NCBI GenBank assembly: GCA_964035545.1
Contig: CAXIUT010000183.1
Location: 1,364,001-1,428,000, forward strand
From: Bugula neritina
Taxonomy: Eukaryota > Bryozoa > Gymnolaemata > Cheilostomatida > Bugulidae
Direction of reading: 5' to 3'
Length of the DNA: 64,000 nt
A model generated the notes under the pieces. That model ran no database searches. It was not told where the DNA came from and saw only the letters and a program-made list of their open reading frames with translations. Position numbers and translations under genes: made by a program. Shown here piece by piece: positions 32,717 through 42,239 of this stretch. Every line of letters starts with the position of its first letter. The stretch's first letter is position 1.

Positions 32717-35700
32717 TGCAACATACTACCACATATTGAAATACACTGCAACACATTGAAATGTACTGCAACATACCGAAATATATGGTAAACTACTAAA
32801 ATATACTGTAACACATTGAAAAATACTGCAACATACTGAAATATACTGCGACACCTAGCAATATACTGTAACATACTGAAATATGCTCTAGCACACTGAA
32901 ATACAATGCAACTTACAGAAATATACTGCAACATACTGAAATACACTGCAACATCCTACAATATGCTGAAATACACAGTAACATATTGAAATACACTGCA
33001 ACACTTTGAAATATACTGCAACATACCGAAATATATGGTAAACTACTGCAACATACTACAACATACTGAAATACACTGCAACACATTGAAATATACTGCG
33101 ACATACCTAAATATACGGTAATATACTGAAATATACTGTAACACATTGAAAAATACTGCAACATACTGAAATATACTGTAACACACCGAAATATACTGCA
33201 ACATACTGAAATACACTGTAACATACTGAAATACACTGCTACATACTGAAATATACTGCAACATACTGCAACATACTGAAATACACAGTAACATACTGAA
33301 ATAAACTGCAACATACTACAACATATTGAAATACACTGCAACACATTGAAATATACTGCAACATACCTAAATATACGGTAATATACTGAAATTCACTGTA
33401 ACGCATTGCAAAATACTGCAACATACTGAAATTCACTGCGACACACTGAAATACGCTGCAAAATACTACAACATACTGAAATAAACTGTAACATATTGAA
33501 ATACACTGCAACACATTGAAAAATACTGCAACATACTGAAATATACTGTAACACACTGAAATATACTGCAACATACTGAAATACACTCTAACATACTGAA
33601 ATATACTGCAACATACTGAAATACACTGCTACATACTGAAATATACTGCAACATACTGCAACATACTGCAATACCCTGTAAAATACTGAAATACACTGCA
33701 ACATACTACAACATATTGAAATACACTGCAACACATTGAAATACACTGCAACTTACCGAATATATGGTAAACTACTGAAATATACTGTAACGCATTGAAA
33801 AGTACTGCAACATACTGAAATATATTGCGACACATTGCAATAAACTGTAACATACTGAAAAATGCTGTAGCACACTGAAATACACTGCCATTCACTGAAA
33901 TATACTGCAACATACTGAAATACACCGCAACATCCTACAACATACTGAAATACACTGTAACATATTGAAATACACTGCAACACAATGAAATATACTGCAA
34001 CATACCGAAATATATCGTAAACTACTGAAATATACTGTAACACATTGAAAAAAACTGCAACATACTGAAATATACTGCGACACCTAGCAATATACTGTAA
34101 CATACTGAAATATGCTCTAGCACACTGAAATACAATGCAACTCACTGAAATATACTGCAACATACTGAAATACACTGCAACATCCTACAACATGCTGAAA
34201 TACACTGTAACATATTGAAATACACTGCAACACTTTGAAATATACTGCAACATACCGAAATATATGGTAAACTACTGCAACACACTACAACATATTGAAA
34301 TACACTGCAACACATTGAAATATACTGCAACATGCCTAAATTTACGGTAATATAATGAAATATACTGTAACACACCGAAATATACTGCAACATACTGAAA
34401 TACACTGTAACATACTGAAATATACTGCAACATACTGAAATACACTGCAACACACTGAAATACACTGCAAAATACTACAACATACTGAAATACTTTGTAA
34501 CATATTGAAATACACTGCAACATACTACCACATATTGAAATACACTGCAACACATTGAAATGTACTGCAACATACCGAAATATATGGTAAACTACTAAAA
34601 TATGCTGTAACACATTGAAAAATACTGCAACATACTGAAATATACTGCGACACCTAGCAATATACTGTAACATACTGAAATATGCTCTAGCACACTGAAA
34701 TACAATGCAACTTACTGAAATATACTGCAACATACTGAAATACACTGCAACATCCTACAATATGCTGAAATACACAGTAATATATTGAAATACACTGCAA
34801 CACTTTGACATACACTGCAACATACCGAAATATATGGTAAACTACTGCAACATACTACAACATACTGAAATACACTGCAACACATTGAAATATACTGCGA
34901 CATACCTAAATATACGGTAATATACTGAAATATACTGTAACACATTGAAAAATACTGCAACATACTGAAATATACTGTAACACACCGAAATATACTGCAA
35001 CATACTGAAATACACTGTAACATACTGAAATACACTGCTACATACTGAAATATACTGCAACATACTGCAACATACTGAAATACACAGTAACATACTGAAA
35101 TAAACTGCAACATACTACAACATATTGAAATACACTGCAACACATTGAAATATACTGCAACATACCTAAATATACGGTAATATACTGAAATTCACTGTAA
35201 CGCATTGCAAAATACTGCAACATACTGAAATTCACTGCGACACACTGAAATACGCTGCAAAATACTACAACATACTGAAATAAACTGTAACATATTGAAA
35301 TACACTGCAACACATTGAAAAATACTGCAACATACTGAAATATACTGTAACACACTGAAATATACTGCAACATACTGAAATACACTCTAACATACTGAAA
35401 TATACTGCAACATACTGAAATACACTGCTACATACTCAAATATACTGCAACATACTGCAACATACTGCAATACACTGTAAAATACTGAAATACACTGCAA
35501 CATACTACAACATATTGAAATACACTGCAACACATTGAAATACACTGCAACTTACCGAATATATGGTAAACTACTGAAATATACTGTAACGCATTGAAAA
35601 GTACTGCAACATACTGAAATATATTGCGACACATTGCAATAAACTGTAACATACTGAAAAATGCTGTAGCACACTGAAATACACTGCCATTCACTGAAAT

Positions 35701-38700
35701 ATACTGCAACATACTGAAATACACCGCAACATCCTACAACATACTGAAATACACTGTAACATATTGAAATACACTGCAACACAATGAAATATACTGCAAC
35801 ATACTGAAATATATCGTAAACTACTGAAATATACTGTAACACATTGAAAAAAACTGCAACATACTGAAATATACTGCGACACCTAGCAATATACTGTAAC
35901 ATACTGAAATATGCTCTAGCACACTGAAATACAATGCAACTCACTGAAATATACTGCAACATACTGAAATACACTGCAACATCCTACAACATGCTGAAAT
36001 ACACTGTAACATATTGAAATACACTGCAACACTTTGAAATATACTGCAACATACCGAAATATATGGTAAACTACTGCAACACACTACAACATATTGAAAT
36101 ACACGGCAACACATTGAAATATACTGCAACATGCCTAAATTTACGGTAATATAATGAAATATACTGTAACACACCGAAATATACTGCAACATACTGAAAT
36201 ACACTGTAACATACTGAAATATACTGCAACATACTGAAATACACTGCAACACACTGAAATACACCGCAAAATACTACAACATACTGAAATACTTTGTAAC
36301 ATATTGAAATACACTGCAACATACTACCACATATTGAAATACACTGCAACACATTGAAATGTACTGCAACATACCGAAATATATGGTAAACTAGTAAAAT
36401 ATACTGTAACACATTGAAAAATACTGCAACATACTGAAATATACTGCGACACCTAGCAATATACTGTAACATACTGAAATATGCTCTAGCACACTGAAAT
36501 ACAATGCAACTTACTGAAATATACTGCAACATACTGAAATACACTGCAACATCCTACAATATGCTGAAATACACAGTAATATATTGAAATACACTGCAAC
36601 ACTTTGACATACACTGCAACATACCGAAATATATGGTAAACTACTGCAACATACTACAACATACTGAAATACACTGCAACACATTGAAATATACTGCGAC
36701 ATACCTAAATATACGGTAATATACTGAAATATACTGTAACACATTGAAAAATACTGCAACATACTGAAATATATTGTAACACACCGAAATATACTGCAAC
36801 ATACTGAAATACACTGTAACATACTGAAATACACTGCTACATACTGAAATATACTGCAACATACTGCAACATACTGAAATACACAGTAACATACTGAAAT
36901 AAACTGCAACATACTACAACATATTGAAATACACTGCAACACATTGAAATATACTGCAACATACCTAAATATACGGTAATATACTGAAATTCACTGTAAC
37001 GCATTGCAAAATACTGCAACATACTGAAATTCACTGCGACACACTGAAATACGCTGCAAAATACTACAACATACTGAAATAAACTGTAACATATTGAAAT
37101 ACACTGCAACACATTGAAAAATACTGCAACATACTGAAATATACTGTAACACACTGAAGTATACTGCAACATACTGAAATACACTCTAACATACTGAAAT
37201 ATACTGCAACATACTGAAATACACTGCTACATACTGAAATATACTGCAACATACTGCAACATACTGCAATACACTGTAAAATACTGAAATACACTGCAAC
37301 ATACTACAACATATTGAAATACACTGCAACACATTGAAATACACTGCAACTTACCGAATATATGGTAAACTACTGAAATATACTGTAACGCATTGAAAAG
37401 TACTGCAACATACTGAAATATATTGCGACACATTGCAATAAACTGTAACATACTGAAAAATGCTGTAGCACACTGAAATACACTGCCATTCACTGAAATA
37501 TACTGCAACATACTGAAATACGCCGCAACATCCCACAACATACTGAAATACACTGTAACATATTGAAATACACTGCAACACAATGAAATATACTGCAACA
37601 TACCGAAATATATCGTAAACTACTGAAATATACTGTAACACATTGAAAAAAACTGCAACATACTGAAATATACTGCGACACCTAGCAATATACTGTAACA
37701 TACTGAAATATGCTCTAGCACACTGAAATACAATGCAACTCACTGAAATATACTGCAACATACTGAAATACACTGCAACATCCTACAACATGCTGAAATA
37801 CACTGTAACATATTGAAATACACTGCAACACTTTGAAATATACTGCAACATACCGAAATATATGGTAAACTACTGCAACACACTACAACATATTGAAATA
37901 CACTGCAACACATTGAAATATACTGCAACATGCCTAAATTTACGGTAATATAATGAAATATACTGTAACACACCGAAATATACTGCAACATACTGAAATA
38001 CACTGTAACATACTGAAATATACTGCAACATACTGAAATACACTGCAACACACTGAAATACACCGCAAAATACTACAACATACTGAAATACTTTGTAACA
38101 TATTGAAATACACTGCAACATACTACCACATATTGAAATACACTGCAACACATTGAAATGTACTGCAACATACCGAAATATATGGTAAACTACTAAAATA
38201 TACTGTAACACATTGAAAAATACTGCAACATACTGAAATATACTGCGACACCTAGCAATATACTGTAACATACTGAAATATGCTCTAGCACACTGAAATA
38301 CAATGCAACTTACTGAAATATACTGCAACATACTGAAATACACTGCAACATCCTACAATATGCTGAAATACACAGTAATATATTGAAATACACTGCAACA
38401 CTTTGAAATACACTGCAACATACCGAAATATATGGTAAACTACTGCAACATACTACAACATACTGAAATACACTGCAACACATTGAAATATACTGCGACA
38501 TACCTAAATATACGGTAATATACTGAAATATACTGTAACACATTGAAAAATACTGCAACATACTGAAATATACTGTAACACACCGAAATATACTGCAACA
38601 TACTGAAATACACTGTAACATACTGAAATACACTGCTACATACTGAAATATACTGCAACATACTGCAACATACTGAAATACACAGTAACATACTGAAATA

Positions 38701-38860
38701 AACTGCAACATACTACAACATATTGAAATACACTGCAACACATTGAAATATACTGCAACATACCTAAATATACGGTAATATACTGAAATTCACTGTAACG
38801 CATTGCAAAATACTGCAACATACTGAAATTCACTGCGACACACTGAAATACGCTGCAAAA
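32717..38860. repeat. 1,799-bp higher-order repeat, about 3.4 copies
   Basis: Landmark blocks recur every 1,799 bp. The sequence at about 32913 recurs at 34712, 36511 and 38310, and that at 33239 recurs at 35038 and 36837. Copies are highly similar but not identical: copies two and three have ACTTTGACATACAC (34803, 36602) where copies one and four read ACTTTGAAATA, and copy four has lost the ACTACAACAT unit near 38860, where similarity to the previous copies ends. Shared derived substitutions show that copies two and three are closest relatives. This is the cleanest multi-copy higher-order array in the window. Confidence 0.85.
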
Positions 38861-40243
38861 TACTGAAATACACTGTAACATACTGAAATATACTGCAACA
38901 TACTGAAATACACTGCTACATACTGAAATTTACTGCAACATACTGCAACATACTGCAATACACTGTAAAATACTGAAATACACTCCAACATACTACAACA
39001 TATTGAAATACACTGCAACACATTGAAATACACTGCAACTTACCGAATATATGGTAAACTACTGAAATATACTGTAACGCATTGAAAAGTACTGCAACAT
39101 ACTGAAATATATTGCGACACATTGCAATAAACTGTAACATACTGAAAAATGCTGTAGCACACTGAAATACACTGCCATTCACTGAAATATACTGCAACAT
39201 ACTGAAATACACCGCAACATCCTACAACATACTGAAATACACTGTAACATATTGAAATACACTGCAACACATTGAAATATACTGCAACATAACGAAATAT
39301 ATGGTAAACTACTGAAATATATTTTAACACATCGAAAAATACTGCAACATACTGAAATAGATTTTAACACATTGAAAAATACTGCAACATACTGAAATAT
39401 ACTGTAACACACTGAAGTACACTGCAACTCACTGAAATATACTGCAATATACTGAAATACACTGCAACATCCTACAAAATGCTGAAATACACTGTAACAT
39501 ATTGAAATATACTGCGACACCTAGCAATATACTGTAACATACTGAAATATGCTCTAGCACACTGAAATACAATGTAACTCACTGAAATATACTGCAACAT
39601 ACTGAAATACACTGCAACATCCTACAACATGCTGAAATACACTGTAACATAGTGAAATACACTGCAACACTTTGAAATATACTGCAACATACCGAAATAT
39701 ATGGTAAACTACTGCAACACACTACAACATATTGAAATACACTGCAACACATTGAAATATACTGCAACATACCTAAATATACGGTAATATACTGAAATAT
39801 ACTGTAACACACCGAAATATACTGCAACATACTGAAATACACTGTAACATACTGAAATATACTGCAACATACTGAAATACACTGCTACATACTGAAATAT
39901 ACTGCAACATACTGAAATATACTGTAACACACTGAAGTACACTGCAACTCACTGAAATATACTGCAATATACTGAAATACACTGCAACATCCTACAAAAT
40001 GCTGAAATACACTGTAACATATTGAAATACACTGCAACACATTGAAATATACTGCAACATACCGAAATATATGGTAAACTACTGAAATATACTGTAACAC
40101 ATTGAAAAAAACTGACATACTGAAATATACTGCGACACCTAGCAATATACTGTAACATACTGAAATATGCTCTAGCACACTGAAATACAATGCAACTCAC
40201 TGAAATATACTGCAACATACTGAAATACACTGCAACATCCTAC

Positions 40244-40248
40244 AACAT
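40244..40248. other. Left copy of possible 5-bp target-site duplication (AACAT)
   Basis: AACAT ends the left satellite flank, and the same five bases stand at 42235-42239 just before the satellite resumes. The right copy overlaps the CAAA tail (AA of the last unit plus CAT), so the true duplication could be 5 bp, 3 bp (CAT) or absent with junction microhomology. Confidence 0.45.
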
Positions 40249-40250
40249 CC

Positions 40251-40409
40251 TACATCCTGAGAACCGCTAAATATGATTATTTTAAAGCTTTTATTAGCAA
40301 TTGTAACAGTTCGCAGCTTTGGGTACTTATAAATGAACAAACAGGGAAAGCCAAACTAAACAAAAGATGCTTTTCATCAAAACTGTATTCGGTTGAGGAC
40401 TCTGAAACC
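40251..40409 (+). CDS. In-frame upstream part of the LINE ORF2 fragment
   Basis: Read in the same frame as the reverse transcriptase, this stretch has no stop and encodes a recognisable linker between endonuclease and reverse transcriptase, with YFKAFISNCNSSQLWVLINE followed by a TGKAK segment. Related LINEs have a comparable lysine- and aromatic-rich stretch leading into an L-W-x-x-I-N-E motif. The frame continues left into satellite, and the nearest upstream stop is TGA at 40221-40223. The uninterrupted chimeric frame is therefore 40224-42059 (611 codons plus stop). This shows that truncation fell inside ORF2 and that ATG 40410 is internal. Confidence 0.8.
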
Positions 40410-42059
40410 ATGCTAGATAGCAATATGGATATAGCTAACAATTTCAATCTGTATTTTTCAACAATAGCCCAAAAACTAGCTTCAAATTTTACAAATTCGA
40501 ACTCCGATACCTACTCAATGCTGACAAATATTACTAAAGAAGAATTTCATTTAAAAAAAACTGATGAATCTCAAATAATTGAGATCATTGAAAAACTAGA
40601 TTCCAAGAAAGCTATAGGTTTAGACAATATCCCGACTAAACTTATCAAATTTTGCAAAATTTCACTATCTACACCACTTGCCTATTTATTTAACAAAAGC
40701 ATAGAAGAAAAAATTGTTCCAGCGCAAATTAAAACTGCTAAAATATTACCATTCTACAAAAAAGGTTCTCATGACAGATGTGAAAACTACCGCCCTATTT
40801 CAATCCTCCCCATTTTTAGTAAAATACTTGAAAAAATTGTTAACAATCAAATTTTAAACTTTTTAGAATCTAAAAATTTGATTTCTAAGAATCAATATGG
40901 CTTTCGAAAAAATTTAAGTACTGCAGATGCTGTTGTTAAATTTAAAAATAATACGCTCGAAGCTTTTAACAATGGAAATTGCGTTCTCGGAATTTTTATA
41001 GATTTTAGTAAGGCTTTTGACACTATAAATCACAATATTTTACTTGCAAAAATGAGAAAACTTGGTTTTAGTGAATCCACAGTGTCATGGGTTGCTAACT
41101 ACCTATCAAACCGAAGTCATTCCACACTAGTAAATGCAACCTTATCAAGTTCACGATCAGTGACCTGTGGGGTTCCCCAGGGATCTGTCTTGGGCCCTAC
41201 CTTATTTTTGATATATATAAACGATCTTGCTCAACAATTTAAACTTTTTAATCCCATTTTCTATGCCGACGACACTAATTTATTTTTTGAATCAAAAGAT
41301 TTGAACTCCCATTTGGAAGCTATAAATCAAGATCTAAACTCTCTGTCAATTTGGTGCAATAAAAACAAACTCACTATAAACTATGAAAAATGCAACTATA
41401 TTGTTTTAAAAAACTACCAAAATCCTTTTCAAATTCTAGAAAACTGTATATTATTAAATAAAAGACCTATAAATTACTCTAACAGCATAACTTTTCTAGG
41501 TGTACAAATAGATAAAAATTTAAATTGGAGCTTGCACATCTCAAACCTACTTACAAAATTACGACCACTTAGTGGATTAATATACCGATGTTCTGAATAT
41601 CTCCCTCAAAAAATTTTACTTTTGATATATAATTCTTTCATCAATTCCAAGTTAAATTATTGTGCAGAGGCCTGGGGAAATGCAGCTAATACCCATCTAA
41701 ACAAGATTTTTATTTTTCAAAAAAAGGTAATGCGTATCATGAACAAAAAACCGTTTGACCATCCATCAGCGCCTCTATTTACTAAGCATAAAGTTCTCTC
41801 AATATACCAGATTTACCGTTTTAAAGTGTTAAAGAAAGCTCATTCTTTTTTCTACTCTGACAATTTTTTTCCCACTCACTCTATCAATACACGTCAATCA
41901 TTCATAAATCTCCCCCTTCCTCACTCTCAAACAGCAGCAGGTCACAGAAGAAACTGTTATCAGGAGGTGGCACTATGGAATGAACTGCCAATCCCTTTAC
42001 GGTCAATTAGCAACCCTAATGAATTTGGGAGGAAGTTGAGGCTTTATCTGTTAGAATAG
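40410..42059 (+). CDS. LINE ORF2 protein fragment: reverse transcriptase and C-terminal domain
   Basis: This 549-residue frame from the first ATG encodes the enzyme that copies LINE RNA into DNA at a nicked target. Visible landmarks are a KAIGLDNIPTKLIK segment (67-80), YRPISILP (127-134), QYGFRKNLST (162-171), the first catalytic aspartate in FIDFSKAFD (D198), GVPQGSVLGP (254-263), the YADD core (285-288; D287 and D288), and FLGV (362-365). A C-terminal region typical of CR1/Jockey-type LINEs follows: LNYCAEAWG (415-423), a basic FQKKVMRIM segment (436-444) and a terminal ALWNELP motif (521-527). All three catalytic aspartates are present and there is no stop or frameshift. The ATG is probably not the natural start, because the frame stays open upstream. 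There is no endonuclease and no RNase H domain. AT-rich codon use fits an AT-rich host. No promoter is visible. Confidence 0.93.
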   Translation: MLDSNMDIANNFNLYFSTIAQKLASNFTNSNSDTYSMLTNITKEEFHLKKTDESQIIEIIEKLDSKKAIGLDNIPTKLIKFCKISLSTPLAYLFNKSIEEKIVPAQIKTAKILPFYKKGSHDRCENYRPISILPIFSKILEKIVNNQILNFLESKNLISKNQYGFRKNLSTADAVVKFKNNTLEAFNNGNCVLGIFIDFSKAFDTINHNILLAKMRKLGFSESTVSWVANYLSNRSHSTLVNATLSSSRSVTCGVPQGSVLGPTLFLIYINDLAQQFKLFNPIFYADDTNLFFESKDLNSHLEAINQDLNSLSIWCNKNKLTINYEKCNYIVLKNYQNPFQILENCILLNKRPINYSNSITFLGVQIDKNLNWSLHISNLLTKLRPLSGLIYRCSEYLPQKILLLIYNSFINSKLNYCAEAWGNAANTHLNKIFIFQKKVMRIMNKKPFDHPSAPLFTKHKVLSIYQIYRFKVLKKAHSFFYSDNFFPTHSINTRQSFINLPLPHSQTAAGHRRNCYQEVALWNELPIPLRSISNPNEFGRKLRLYLLE

Positions 42060-42108
42060 TTGTATTTTTTTTGTATTTTTCTGGATAGAGTCGCTGTCAG
42101 CTCGTGTT

Positions 42109-42147
42109 GGCCCGCGCATGACTAGCTAGGCTATAGCGCAATGGGCC
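42109..42147 (+). other. Hairpin in the LINE 3' UTR
   Basis: GGCCCGCGC at 42109-42117 can pair with GCGC at 42136-42139 and GGGCC at 42143-42147, leaving a three-base AAT bulge (42140-42142). The 18-base loop contains the palindrome CTAGCTAG. Nine G-C pairs make it much more stable than anything in its surroundings. L2- and CR1-like LINEs often have a 3' stem-loop bound by the reverse transcriptase, which is the likely role here. Folding was judged by eye. Confidence 0.65.
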
Positions 42148-42205
42148 TCATCATCGCCTCCTTGGCATTTTCTAATGTCCTTGTGTTATTAAATACCTTT
42201 GATGA

Positions 42206-42211
42206 AATAAA
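42206..42211 (+). promoter_or_regulatory. AATAAA motif near the LINE 3' end
   Basis: An exact AATAAA lies 1 bp before the CAAA tail. It could be a polyadenylation signal, but elements with microsatellite tails need not use one, and the motif may simply grade into the tail. Function is uncertain. Confidence 0.4.
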
Positions 42212-42212
42212 C

Positions 42213-42236
42213 CAAACAAACAAACAAACAAACAAA
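42213..42236 (+). repeat. (CAAA)6 microsatellite tail of the LINE
   Basis: Six perfect CAAA units end the element and are followed by CATG and then satellite. Short simple-repeat tails in place of poly(A) are typical of CR1/L2-type and several other LINE clades. The perfect repeat is consistent with a young insertion. This tail marks the 3' boundary. Confidence 0.9.
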
Positions 42237-42239
42237 CAT
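42235..42239. other. Right copy of possible 5-bp target-site duplication (AACAT)
   Basis: This is the partner of 40244-40248. The uninterrupted satellite at 46032-46042 reads CCTACAACATG, so at least the final G (42240) onward is target DNA. Ownership of AACAT is ambiguous, since its first two bases can belong to the last CAAA unit. Confidence 0.45.

Larger units (their letters stand above)
1..40248. repeat. Satellite array, left arm (10/20-bp unit)
   Basis: Uninterrupted tandem satellite. Two 10-bp half-units, A (ACTGAAATAC/T) and B (ACTGCAACAT or ACTGTAACAC), mostly alternate to give a 20-bp dimer. Recurrent variants include ATTGAAATAC, ACTACAACAT, ACTGCGACAC, a block with TATATGGTAAAC, a block with TATACGGTAATA, and a block with CCTAGCAATA followed later by GCTCTAGCAC. 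The dimer consensus has 9 A, 5 C, 4 T and 2 G, so about 35% GC with marked strand asymmetry and no CpG. No unique sequence, RNA gene or convincing coding gene is visible anywhere in this arm. The array begins before the window. Higher-order modules are listed separately. Confidence 0.97.
42060..42212 (+). other. LINE 3' untranslated region
   Basis: This stretch follows the TAG stop at 42057-42059. It opens with a T-rich tract (about 42060-42080), then a GC-richer segment containing the hairpin at 42109-42147, then AT-rich sequence with an AATAAA motif. In related LINEs the 3' end is the part recognised by the element's own reverse transcriptase, so this is the likely template-recognition region. 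That role is inferred from family knowledge. Confidence 0.8.
40249..42239 (+). mobile_element. 5'-truncated non-LTR retrotransposon (LINE), CR1/Jockey/L2 group
   Basis: This is the only non-satellite island, about 1,991 bp. It holds, in order, the 3' part of the LINE second reading frame (reverse transcriptase plus C-terminal domain), a 3' UTR of about 150 bp with a GC-rich hairpin, an AATAAA motif and a (CAAA)6 tail. The apurinic-type endonuclease and the 5' end are absent, the usual result of incomplete target-primed reverse transcription. Comparison with the uninterrupted satellite copy at 46032-46042 places the insertion between T40248 and G42240. There are no terminal repeats. Clade assignment is from motif recognition only; Jockey, CR1, L2 and Daphne-like families are hard to separate by eye. 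Confidence 0.93.

Noticed and set aside
1-40248. Dozens of minus-strand reading frames of 60-376 codons with MLQ, ISVCCS and VAVYFS repeats
   Set aside because: They follow from a stop-free 20-bp satellite unit and overlap each other in two or three frames. They end at random variant units, change frame with small indels and lack splice or start context. No homology to a known protein family was recognised. They are not annotated as genes; the property itself is reported as a finding.
40260-40409. Independent small gene or promoter between satellite and ATG 40410
   Set aside because: The stretch is open in the reverse-transcriptase frame and reads as the LINE linker, so it is part of ORF2.
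40410-42059. RNase H or endonuclease domain within the LINE fragment
   Set aside because: After the reverse transcriptase only the CR1/Jockey-like C-terminal region is present, with no RNase H signature. The endonuclease would lie upstream of the truncation point and is missing.
40249-42239. LTR retrotransposon, retrovirus-like element or DNA transposon
   Set aside because: There are no long terminal repeats or inverted repeats, and no protease, integrase or transposase motifs. The reverse-transcriptase order and C-terminal region are of non-LTR type, and the element ends in a simple-repeat tail.
40249-42239. Group II intron or bacterial retron reverse transcriptase
   Set aside because: The sequence has YADD but also the CR1/Jockey-type FIDFSKAFD, GVPQGSVLGP and C-terminal LNYCAEAWG and ALWNELP segments. 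There are no intron RNA domains, and it lies inside a eukaryotic-type satellite.
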